A stretch of 14,088 bases of DNA from Actinomycetota bacterium (GTDB lineage: Bacteria; Margulisbacteria; Marinamargulisbacteria; SXXA01): the NCBI GenBank assembly GCA_005791325.1, contig SXXA01000077.1, positions 1 through 14,088 of the forward strand, written 5' to 3'. A model generated the notes under the pieces. It made no database searches and was not told the origin of the DNA. It saw only the letters and a program-made list of their open reading frames with translations. The position numbers were made by a program, and so were the translations under genes. This document shows positions 7,062 through 14,088 of this stretch, piece by piece. How positions within the stretch are numbered: the stretch's first letter is position 1; the number at the start of each line of letters is the position of its first letter.

Positions 7062-7264
7062 AAGGTAGTGGGCACTCCGTGCCCACTATTACAACCCCAC
7101 CCTAGCCCTCCCCTAAAGGGGAGGGAATATGAATTGAAATGTGGGGATCTTCGATCCCCACACCCCTGAACCAAGGGCTTCGCCCTTAGGTACCAAGGGG
7201 CAATCCCTTTGGAATGTTAAAGAGGCGTAGCCCATTTGAGCGGGCGTGGGTGCGTAGCACCCAC
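7062..7264. repeat. 203-bp hairpin-array repeat unit, copy 2
   Basis: This copy is 97% identical to copy 1 and has the same seven hairpins. Two of its six differences (7148 T, 7154 A against 6798 C, 6804 G) pair with each other in the third stem, so the hairpin is kept. A third difference (7202) falls in a loop, and one (7223) breaks a pair in the sixth stem. It lies 27 bases beyond the rrf2 stop, so a gcvP-rrf2 transcript would read into it. The 147-base spacer 6915-7061 is non-coding and has two looser hairpins, near 6995-7015 and 7045-7060. Confidence 0.85.
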
Positions 7265-7291
7265 TATTCAATCCCCAAGTAAAGCACCCCT

Positions 7292-7732
7292 CTAAATATA
7301 AAACATCTCGGTACCTGCCATCTGATTTTTCCGCTCCAATAATAATTGAAGCGTCTCTTGCATTAATACCGAGTTGGTTGCCTCATACACATCCCCCATT
7401 AATGACCGTATCATACACGGCGTATGGTGTTCACATTCTTCACACACGGTTCCATCTTGTAAACACGCAACCGGTGCCATCGAACCTGATAATGCACGAA
7501 TCACCTCTGCAATCCGTATATCCTGCGGTGACAACCGTAAAAAATAACCGCCCCCCTGCCCTTTTTTACTGTCTAAAATATAACTTTTTTTGAGCTCTAA
7601 TAAAATTAATTCCAAAAACTTCTTCGGAATATGCCCCAACCGAGCTATATCCGCAATCACCATCGGATTATCTTGGTTCCTCGCCAAAATCTCCAAGGCC
7701 ATTAAGGCATATTTTGCTTTTTTTGTAATCAT
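7292..7732 (-). CDS. Rrf2-family transcriptional regulator
   Basis: This is a DNA-binding regulator of the Rrf2 family (relatives: IscR, NsrR, CymR), usually dimeric and often sensing through an Fe-S cluster. At 146 residues it is the normal length. The N-terminal winged helix-turn-helix is clear: KAKYALMALEILA, then IADIA and IPKKFLELILLELKKS as recognition region, then the KGQGGGYFL wing. The sensor loop has four cysteines, C90, C97, C100 and C106, in a C-x6-C-x2-C-x5-C arrangement. That fits metal or Fe-S binding, though three cysteines are more usual in IscR and NsrR. The ATG overlaps the gcvP stop as ATGA, so the regulator is translationally coupled to glycine dehydrogenase. Its targets are unknown; self-control of this operon is an inference. 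Confidence 0.9.
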   Translation of the reverse strand: MITKKAKYALMALEILARNQDNPMVIADIARLGHIPKKFLELILLELKKSYILDSKKGQGGGYFLRLSPQDIRIAEVIRALSGSMAPVACLQDGTVCEECEHHTPCMIRSLMGDVYEATNSVLMQETLQLLLERKNQMAGTEMFYI

Positions 7733-10584
7733 GCCATCGATGCCAATTCAGATACGGGCGGACAACTACAAATTAAATTGCGATCACCATACGCACCATC
7801 CACCCGCGCCACATGCGGCCACCATTTTGATCCACCCGGCCCCCCCTCCGTCATCGCCACACGCCGTGAATACACATGTTGCCAATCATCCGAACATACC
7901 TCTTGTACCGGATGGGGTGCGTTTTTGAGGGGATTATCCTCTCCCCACTGTCCCACCTCAATTAAACGAATTTCCTCACGTATCGCCAATAATGCATCGC
8001 AAAATCGGTCTAACTCCGCTTTGGATTCACTTTCCGTCGGCTCTATCATCATGGTGCCAGCCACCGGAAAAGATACCGTGGGAGCATGAAACCCATAATC
8101 CATCAACCGCTTGGCCACATCATCCACCGAAATATCTGCTGACTTTTTAAATGCCGTTAATTGGATAATTAATTCATGTGCGACCCACCCCGATGGCCCC
8201 GTAAATAATATGTCATACACATGCTGAATACGGGATTTAATATAATTGGCATTCCAAATGGCTTTTTTGGTGGCGCGTGTTAACCCATCACTCCCCAATA
8301 ATCGGGCATACGCATACGAAATCAATAAAATACTCGCCGACCCCCAAGGCGCCGCTGACACCGGACCAATCGCCGTTGACTCACCCTGAACCAGTGGATG
8401 CCCCGGCAAATAGGGGACCAAATGACCCCGCACCACAATCGGCCCCATTCCCGGACCACCACCACCATGCGGAATGGCAAACGTTTTATGTAAATTAATA
8501 TGGCACACATCCGCACCCAATCGCCCCGGAGATGTTATCCCCACCTGAGCATTCATATTCGCCCCATCCATATACACCTGCCCCCCCGCATCATGAATCC
8601 ACCCACAAATACTCTGAATCTTCGCCTCAAATACCCCATGCGTAGATGGATAAGTAACCATCAATACACTCAGTCGATCTTGATATTGTGCAATATGGCG
8701 TTGTAAGTCTTGGGTATCAATATCACCCGACTCATCACATCGCACCACCACAATTTTTAAACCCGCCATCGCCGCACTGGCTGGATTGGTGCCATGCGCA
8801 GAGGAAGGAATTAAGGCCACATCCCGATGCCCCTGCCCTATTGCTGTTTGATACGCCCTAATGACCATTAAACCAGCATATTCCCCCTGTGAACCCGAAT
8901 TAGGTTGCAAGGACACCCCATCTAATTCCGTAACATCACGCAATATGGCAGCCAGTCGATCAAATACTTGGTGGTAACCAGCCGCTTGGTGCAATGGGGC
9001 AAACGGATGCAGGCATGAAAAAGCACGCCAAGATACCGGCATCAAAGCCGTCACCGGATTTAGTTTCATGGTACACGAACCCAATGGAATCATGGCCGTA
9101 TTTAATGCCATATCCTTGGATGCCAATCGATGCATATACCGCATCATATCCATTTCAGTATGGTACATCTGAAATACCGATTGGGTTAAAAACGAGGTCT
9201 GCCGACGTAACCCATTGGGAATGGCCATCGGACCCGATTGTAACACCGACGGGGTTTGCCCCAACGCCTTGGCCAACACATCGCATAACCGCTGAATCCC
9301 CTCCGGTGAACTCGTTTCATCCAAGGTAAACCCAATCATGGTATCCCCCACTCGACGCACATTCATCCCATTGGCTTCTGTCAGCCGACATACCGCATCC
9401 ACTTGCTGCGTTGTCATGAATACCGACACCGTATCAAAAAAATGACCGCCTCCCAATTGAAACCCCCACTGGGTCAATTGCAATGCCAATGCAGTGGTTA
9501 ATTCATGAATCCGTTTCGCTATTCGCAAAAGTCCATCGGGCCCATGGTAAATACAATAAAAGGCAGCCATCACAGCCAATAGTGCCTGGGCAGTACATAT
9601 ATTCGACGTGGCCTTCTCTCGACGAATGTGTTGCTCACGGGTTTGTAATGCCATCCGATACGCCGGCTGTCCCAATCGATCTTTGGAAAGCCCAATAATA
9701 CGTCCCGGTAATTGGCGAACCAACTCCTGCGTCGTGGCAATAAAGGCCGCACTTGGCCCCCCATATCCCAAGGGAACCCCCAATCGCTGGGCCGATCCCA
9801 CCGCAATGGTGGCCCCCCATTCACCCGGTGGGGTTAACATGGTTAACGACAATAGCTCACAATAAGCCACCACTTTTACCCCCCATTCCATACACCGTTT
9901 GGTTAAAGACGACGGGTCGCTTAATACCCCCCATCCATTCGGATAATCAATTAATACACCAAACACCCCCAACAAATTCGGTACGTTGTCTGGTAAATAC
10001 TCTTCAATCACAATACCCAACGGGGTTGCCCGCAATTGTAATACCGCTTTAACATGTGGAAACAAGGTATTTGGTATCAAAAATTGGGTTTGGGACAGAT
10101 CCGTTCGAACACGAAATAACATGGTCATGGCCTCTGCCGTGGCCGTGGCATCATCTAATAACGAGGCATTGGTGATCGGCAGGCCCGTTAAATCGGTAAC
10201 CACCGTTTGAAAATGAAACAACGCTTCCAATCGCCCCTGTGATATTTCGGCCTGATACGGGGTGTAGGCCGTGACCCAACTGGGATTTTCAAAACACTGT
10301 CGCTGGATGACACTGGGGGTATGACATCCATAAAACCCCATTCCAATGTAAGATGTTGCCACCTGATTATGGGTCGAAAGCTCATCCAGTTCCAGCAACA
10401 ACTCTGCTTCAGAAATAGGGGGAGTATGGGTTAAAGGGGGTCGATGAATGGTGGATGGAAGGGCTTGTTGAATCAGCGCATCAGGCGATTCAATCCCCAT
10501 CACAGCCGCCATGGCGGTGATATCTGAAAGGGGGGCACCAAGATGTCGATCCAAAAATGAAAGGGGTTGGGTAAATGATGCCAT
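7729..10584 (-). CDS. gcvP: glycine dehydrogenase (decarboxylating), P-protein, single chain
   Basis: GcvP is the PLP-dependent decarboxylating subunit of the glycine cleavage system. It releases CO2 from glycine and passes the aminomethyl group to lipoylated GcvH. The 951-residue chain holds both halves (GcvPA-like N-terminal, GcvPB-like C-terminal), like the E. coli and cyanobacterial type rather than the split form. Landmarks are FLDRHLGAP at the start, SYIGMGFYGCHTPSVI, IPLGSCTMKLNP, PNSGSQGEYAGL, SSAHGTNPASA, and the PLP site HINLHKTFAIPHGGGGPG with K700. The ATG at 10584 has AAGGAG at 10590-10595, 5 bases upstream. A GTG two codons earlier would sit inside that site. No gcvT, gcvH or lipoamide dehydrogenase gene is in the window. 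Confidence 0.97.
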   Translation of the reverse strand: MASFTQPLSFLDRHLGAPLSDITAMAAVMGIESPDALIQQALPSTIHRPPLTHTPPISEAELLLELDELSTHNQVATSYIGMGFYGCHTPSVIQRQCFENPSWVTAYTPYQAEISQGRLEALFHFQTVVTDLTGLPITNASLLDDATATAEAMTMLFRVRTDLSQTQFLIPNTLFPHVKAVLQLRATPLGIVIEEYLPDNVPNLLGVFGVLIDYPNGWGVLSDPSSLTKRCMEWGVKVVAYCELLSLTMLTPPGEWGATIAVGSAQRLGVPLGYGGPSAAFIATTQELVRQLPGRIIGLSKDRLGQPAYRMALQTREQHIRREKATSNICTAQALLAVMAAFYCIYHGPDGLLRIAKRIHELTTALALQLTQWGFQLGGGHFFDTVSVFMTTQQVDAVCRLTEANGMNVRRVGDTMIGFTLDETSSPEGIQRLCDVLAKALGQTPSVLQSGPMAIPNGLRRQTSFLTQSVFQMYHTEMDMMRYMHRLASKDMALNTAMIPLGSCTMKLNPVTALMPVSWRAFSCLHPFAPLHQAAGYHQVFDRLAAILRDVTELDGVSLQPNSGSQGEYAGLMVIRAYQTAIGQGHRDVALIPSSAHGTNPASAAMAGLKIVVVRCDESGDIDTQDLQRHIAQYQDRLSVLMVTYPSTHGVFEAKIQSICGWIHDAGGQVYMDGANMNAQVGITSPGRLGADVCHINLHKTFAIPHGGGGPGMGPIVVRGHLVPYLPGHPLVQGESTAIGPVSAAPWGSASILLISYAYARLLGSDGLTRATKKAIWNANYIKSRIQHVYDILFTGPSGWVAHELIIQLTAFKKSADISVDDVAKRLMDYGFHAPTVSFPVAGTMMIEPTESESKAELDRFCDALLAIREEIRLIEVGQWGEDNPLKNAPHPVQEVCSDDWQHVYSRRVAMTEGGPGGSKWWPHVARVDGAYGDRNLICSCPPVSELASMA

Positions 10585-10724
10585 AAACACTCCTTAACAA
10601 ACAATAATGGTATGATGGTATCACAATGCGCAACCTGATTGAACCATATGATATTTCAAATGAACGATGCGACACCAATGATTGAATAGGTGGTAAGTAT
10701 GATTAAATGTGATATGGTAAGGAG
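10585..10724. promoter_or_regulatory. divergent gcvP / mgtE promoter region
   Basis: This 140-base gap separates two divergent genes and must drive both. For mgtE I see TGATATGGT at 10710-10718, a TGn-extended -10 hexamer (TATGGT) 6 bases ahead of the ATG; a -35 at normal spacing is poor. For gcvP, AAGGAG (10590-10595) is a strong ribosome site, and the promoter is not clear. A 7-base direct repeat ATGGTAT at 10607-10613 and 10615-10621 is near the gcvP start and could be a regulator site. The gap is too short and lacks the conserved cores expected for a glycine riboswitch or an M-box magnesium riboswitch. Confidence 0.4.
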
Positions 10725-12116
10725 ATGGATTCGTCAAGCAACACACAGCCTCATGTGGCCATTACGGATTTAATTAAACAACGTCATTGGACTGGGTTGC
10801 GCCACATGTGTAGCCAATTGGATCCGGGTATTTTAGCGGATGTAATGGAAGAATTGTCCCCAGCCGACCAAGCCTTGTTATTTAGGTTATTGCCCAGGGA
10901 TTTTGCCACTGAAACCTTCGAATTTTTAGAAACTGATGCCCAAGCCCAATTACTTAAAAGCCTAGGGCAACGTCATGTTGCCTTACTTCTTAATGAAATG
11001 TCTCCGGATGATCGCACGGCGTTGCTCGAAGAATTGCCCGGCCCCATGGTGAAACAACTCATGGAATTATTAACCCCCACCGAGCGGCAAGTGGCCCAAA
11101 CGTTATTGGGCTATCCTGACCATAGCGTTGGCCGGGTGATGACCCCCGATTACATTGATATTCGACCCGATTGGACCGTTCAAACGGTCCTCGATTACAT
11201 CCGCATCAACGGACGTGACAAAGAATCGTTGGACGTTATTTACGTCACCGATCAATCGGGAAAATTAATGGATGACCTACGCATTAAAGAACTATTAATT
11301 GCCCCCTTGGACGCAGAAATTGGGGGGATGATTAATCATTCTTTTGTATCGTTAAGTACCAATATGCCCCAAACCGATGCGGCGGCCATTTTCACCAAAA
11401 CAGCACGATCGGCCTTGCCAGTAATCGATACCGATGGGTTTTTGGTGGGAATGGTAACCGTAGATGATGTATTGGATATTGTCGAAGAAGCCGATACCGC
11501 AGATATTCAAAAATTGGGTGGATCGGAGGTGTTGGATGACTCGTATATGGACACCTCCATTTGGTCGTTGGCTAAAAAACGTGGGCGATGGTTGGTGGTG
11601 TTATTTTTAGGTGAAATGTTAACCGCATCTGCAATGGGCTTATTTGAATCGGAAATTGCCAAAGCGGTGGTATTGGCTCTATTTATACCCCTTATTATTA
11701 GTTCAGGTGGGAATTCAGGGTCTCAGGCTGCCACAATCATTGTTAGGGCCATGGCATTGGGGGAAGTAAAACAACGTGACTGGACTGCGGTATTTAAACG
11801 AGAAATTGGTACTGGCTTGTTATTGGGTGGTATTTTGGGATCGATTGGTTTTTTGCGGATTATGGCGTTTGGTTCGTTGTTTAATGCATACGGACAACAC
11901 GCTTTTTGGGTAGGACTAACCGTTGGATTGGCCTTGGTGGGGGTGGTAATGTGGGGAACGATTTGGGGTGCCATGCTACCTTTTTTATTACGGCTAATTA
12001 AAGCAGACCCCGCCACCTCATCCGCCCCGTTTGTTGCGACGGTGGTCGATGTCACGGGGCTTTTGCTTTATTTTTCGATTGCCAAAGTGATTTTGGGTGG
12101 TGGGGGACTCTTGTAA
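10725..12116 (+). CDS. mgtE: magnesium transporter MgtE
   Basis: MgtE is an inner-membrane Mg2+ channel gated by cytoplasmic magnesium. At 463 residues the layout is standard: a superhelical N domain (about 10-130, with ELSPADQALLFRLLP-type repeats), CBS 1 (about 135-195, VGRVMTPDYIDI), CBS 2 (about 198-256, LPVIDTDGFLVGMVTVDDVLDIVEEAD), a plug/linker helix (about 257-285), and five membrane segments (about 285-460). SSGGNSGSQAATIIVRAMALGE (327-347) and the final-helix VVDVTGLLLYF with D442, equivalent to the pore aspartate of Thermus MgtE, are conserved. AAGGAG directly abuts the ATG, too close to act as a ribosome site, and a stop lies five codons upstream. The message may therefore be leaderless. 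The 3' end overlaps uvrB on the opposite strand by 99 bases. Confidence 0.95.
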   Translation: MDSSSNTQPHVAITDLIKQRHWTGLRHMCSQLDPGILADVMEELSPADQALLFRLLPRDFATETFEFLETDAQAQLLKSLGQRHVALLLNEMSPDDRTALLEELPGPMVKQLMELLTPTERQVAQTLLGYPDHSVGRVMTPDYIDIRPDWTVQTVLDYIRINGRDKESLDVIYVTDQSGKLMDDLRIKELLIAPLDAEIGGMINHSFVSLSTNMPQTDAAAIFTKTARSALPVIDTDGFLVGMVTVDDVLDIVEEADTADIQKLGGSEVLDDSYMDTSIWSLAKKRGRWLVVLFLGEMLTASAMGLFESEIAKAVVLALFIPLIISSGGNSGSQAATIIVRAMALGEVKQRDWTAVFKREIGTGLLLGGILGSIGFLRIMAFGSLFNAYGQHAFWVGLTVGLALVGVVMWGTIWGAMLPFLLRLIKADPATSSAPFVATVVDVTGLLLYFSIAKVILGGGGLL

Positions 12117-14088
12117 GAGTGGGTCTGATTCTTGCAACAGGGTCAATTGATCCCGTAAGGCAGCTGCCAACTCAAAGTCCAAGCGATTAGCGGCGTCGGT
12201 CATGTCACGCTTGAGTTGTAAAATGCGTTCGGGTAAATGAGCGGGGGAATCGAGATGGGCATGAATGAGGCGGGTGGTGGCCTCTTTTCGTTCTTTGTCA
12301 CGAATATCAACCGCTTTTTTAATAATAGTCTGGGGTACAATATGATGGGCTACGTTATGGGCTTCTTGTAAGGATCGTCGTCGATTGGTTTCTTGAATGG
12401 CGAGGTTCATGGCCGTACTCAAAGAATCGGCGTATAACACCACACGACCGTTGGCATTTCGGGCGGCTCGTCCAATGGTTTGAATTAACGATCGTTCATT
12501 ACGCAAAAACCCTTCCTTATCCGCATCCATAATGGCCACCAAACTCACTTCAGGTAAATCCAATCCCTCTCGCAATAAATTAACACCAACCAGTACATCG
12601 TATTTACCGGCACGGAGGTGATGCAAAATATCAATTCGATCCAACGATTGAATATCAGAGTGTAAATAACAACCTTTAATGCCTTTATCATCCAGATATT
12701 GACTTAATTCTTCAGACATTGATTTGGTGAGGGTGGTAATTAAAACACGTTCGTTGCGTTGAATCACGGTTTGAATTTCCCCCATTAAATCATCAATTTG
12801 ATATAAAGTGGGCTTAACCACCACAATCGGGTCAAGTAGGCCAGTGGGTCGAATCAGTTGTTCCGTGAGCCAATAATCCGACCATACACGGGGTGAATCG
12901 GGGGAACGAGGGGGGGCATCACCCTTACGGCATCGATCCAGTTCATAGGGTCCGGGTGTGGCACTCACATAAACCCGTTGGCCCACCTTTGTTTCGAATT
13001 CAGACAGGGTAAGGGGGCGATTGTCGATGGCAGATGGCAAGCGAAACCCAAAGTCAACCAGTGCTTGTTTACGGGCCCGATCACCGGCCGACATCCCTTT
13101 CACTTGGGGCATACTAACGTGGCTTTCATCGATAAAGGTAATAAACTGAGATGGAAAAAAATCGAGCAATACGCCGGGGGGGGTACCTTTGGCGCGTTTG
13201 GATAAGTGACGTGCATAATTTTCAATCCCCTTGCAATATCCAATTTCGGCCATCATTTCCAAATCATAAATGGTTCGTTGAGATAGACGTCGGGCCTCAA
13301 GCTCTTTTCCTAAGGACATCAGTTCATCCACACGATGGTTTAATTCTTCCCGAATGGCGGTCATGGGGCCGGTCATATCATCCATAACCACATAATGGGT
13401 GGCAGGAAAGATGGCCAATTCAATATGGGTTGCCAGTTCATGTCCATTCATTGGGTCGACGGATTGAATTGATTCCAATTCATCCCCAAAAAAAGTAAGA
13501 CGAATTAAGTGGTCGGCCCAAGAGGGAAAAATATCAATGATTTCGCCTTTAATACGATACCGCCCAGGGGTTAATTCAACGTCATTGCGTTCATATTGAA
13601 TCAGATCCAATTGCAACAAAAAGGATCGTCGGGATAGTCGTTGTCCGACCGAGAGTTGAATAACCCCTTTTAAATAGTCTTCAGGGAGGCCCAATCCGTA
13701 GATGCAGGATACAGAGGCTACAATAATGACATCAGAGCGGGTGAGAAGGGATCGGGTGGCGGCGTGACGGAGGCGTTCAATTTCTTGGTTGGTTTGGGCT
13801 TCTTTTTCGATATACACATCCCGGGATGCAATATAGGCTTCTGGGCGATAATAATCGTAATAAGAAATAAAATATTCGACGGCATTATGGGGAAAAAACT
13901 CTCGAAATTCGGCACATAATTGGGCGGCGAGGGTTTTATTATGGGCTAGGATCAAAGTGGGTCGATTGAGTGTGGCGATGATATTGGCCATTGAGAATGT
14001 TTTACCGGAGCCGGTTACCCCCATCAAAATTTGTTCTGGCACACCATTCTGTATATTGGTAGAGATGGTATGAATGGCATGGGGTTGA
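12018..14088 (-). CDS. uvrB: excinuclease ABC subunit B (N-terminus cut by window edge)
   Basis: UvrB is the damage-verifying helicase-like core of nucleotide excision repair. It takes lesions from UvrA2 and recruits UvrC. The frame is open to the right edge, where it reads QPHAIHTISTNI before MGVTGSGKT, so only about 20 residues (through SPSGD-type sequence) are missing. Visible are Walker A GVTGSGKT, the lesion-probing beta-hairpin region YDYYRPEAYIASRDVYIEKEAQTN, ASVSCIYGLG, the DEAD-like FIDESHVSMPQ, REGLDLPEVSLVAIMDADKEGFLRN, QTIGRAARN, and the C-terminal UVR domain LKRDMTDAANRLDFELAAALRD that contacts UvrC. About 36 residues follow the UVR domain. The last 32 lie antisense to mgtE and are basic and low in complexity, which suggests loss of an earlier stop. 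Confidence 0.96.
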   Translation of the reverse strand, partial: QPHAIHTISTNIQNGVPEQILMGVTGSGKTFSMANIIATLNRPTLILAHNKTLAAQLCAEFREFFPHNAVEYFISYYDYYRPEAYIASRDVYIEKEAQTNQEIERLRHAATRSLLTRSDVIIVASVSCIYGLGLPEDYLKGVIQLSVGQRLSRRSFLLQLDLIQYERNDVELTPGRYRIKGEIIDIFPSWADHLIRLTFFGDELESIQSVDPMNGHELATHIELAIFPATHYVVMDDMTGPMTAIREELNHRVDELMSLGKELEARRLSQRTIYDLEMMAEIGYCKGIENYARHLSKRAKGTPPGVLLDFFPSQFITFIDESHVSMPQVKGMSAGDRARKQALVDFGFRLPSAIDNRPLTLSEFETKVGQRVYVSATPGPYELDRCRKGDAPPRSPDSPRVWSDYWLTEQLIRPTGLLDPIVVVKPTLYQIDDLMGEIQTVIQRNERVLITTLTKSMSEELSQYLDDKGIKGCYLHSDIQSLDRIDILHHLRAGKYDVLVGVNLLREGLDLPEVSLVAIMDADKEGFLRNERSLIQTIGRAARNANGRVVLYADSLSTAMNLAIQETNRRRSLQEAHNVAHHIVPQTIIKKAVDIRDKERKEATTRLIHAHLDSPAHLPERILQLKRDMTDAANRLDFELAAALRDQLTLLQESDPLLQESPTTQNHFGNRKIKQKPRDIDHRRNKRGG

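Noticed and set aside
6642..7174. Two minus-strand open frames (6642-6854 and 6983-7174) sharing an identical segment of about 36 residues, resembling paralogous small proteins.
   Set aside because: They are translations of the two 203-bp hairpin units and lack ribosome sites. The substitutions follow stem pairing, not protein conservation.
6712..7264. The paired 203-bp units as an insertion sequence or MITE.
   Set aside because: No transposase, no terminal inverted repeats spanning the unit and no target-site duplications are visible. A MITE-like origin cannot be excluded without more copies.
10585..10724. Possible glycine riboswitch before gcvP or M-box before mgtE.
   Set aside because: The shared gap is only 140 bases and shows neither the conserved aptamer cores nor a terminator or anti-terminator pair.
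11723..12055. Minus-strand 110-codon frame inside mgtE and other long antisense frames within gcvP.
   Set aside because: They are shadows of strongly conserved genes, with no start signals and no recognisable protein features.

Overview
The window is a piece of bacterial chromosome of moderate GC content, apart from one AT-rich accessory stretch. It holds ten recognisable genes, one lineage-specific gene, one probable broken gene and the start of a tRNA. All genes except mgtE and the broken reading frame lie on the minus strand. The gene set suggests an envelope-bearing, free-living-type bacterium that makes histidine, scavenges phosphate and oxidises glycine. It includes short-form HisG with HisZ, a YqeG-type HAD phosphatase, single-chain GcvP, and signal-peptide proteins including PstS. 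HisG-short/HisZ, YqeG and the tRNA 5' half would all fit the Cyanobacteria/Melainabacteria/Margulisbacteria neighbourhood, but this placement is only a guess.

Region 1 (1-4610) is a tightly packed minus-strand operon, read hisZ - hisG - yqeG-like HAD phosphatase - secreted unknown protein - pstS - rsmE, followed by a tRNA gene cut by the window edge. Neighbouring genes overlap by 4 to 31 bases or are separated by a few bases, so they are probably translated in a coupled way. HisZ and HisG together form the first enzyme of histidine synthesis. The other members (HAD phosphatase, phosphate-binding protein, rRNA methyltransferase) have no obvious metabolic link to them.

Region 2 (4610-7290) is accessory. 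It contains a 361-residue protein of unknown function with a C-terminal tandem repeat, an AT-rich non-coding stretch with a 14-base perfect palindrome, a small reading frame broken by one stop codon, and dense arrays of GC-rich hairpins on both sides. Two 203-bp hairpin units are 97% identical and lie exactly 350 bp apart. They differ by a compensatory base-pair change in one stem.

Region 3 (7290-10724) is a two-gene unit, gcvP followed by an Rrf2-family regulator with an ATGA overlap. It is divergent from mgtE.

Region 4 (10725-14088) holds mgtE on the plus strand and uvrB on the minus strand. They converge and overlap by 99 bases, so the C-terminal tail of UvrB is encoded antisense to the last membrane helix of MgtE. 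uvrB runs off the right edge.

I found no complete new defence or mobile system. The least ordinary material is the hairpin-array repeat family, the repeat protein it surrounds, the uvrB/mgtE antisense overlap, the gcvP-rrf2 coupling and two candidate leaderless promoters.
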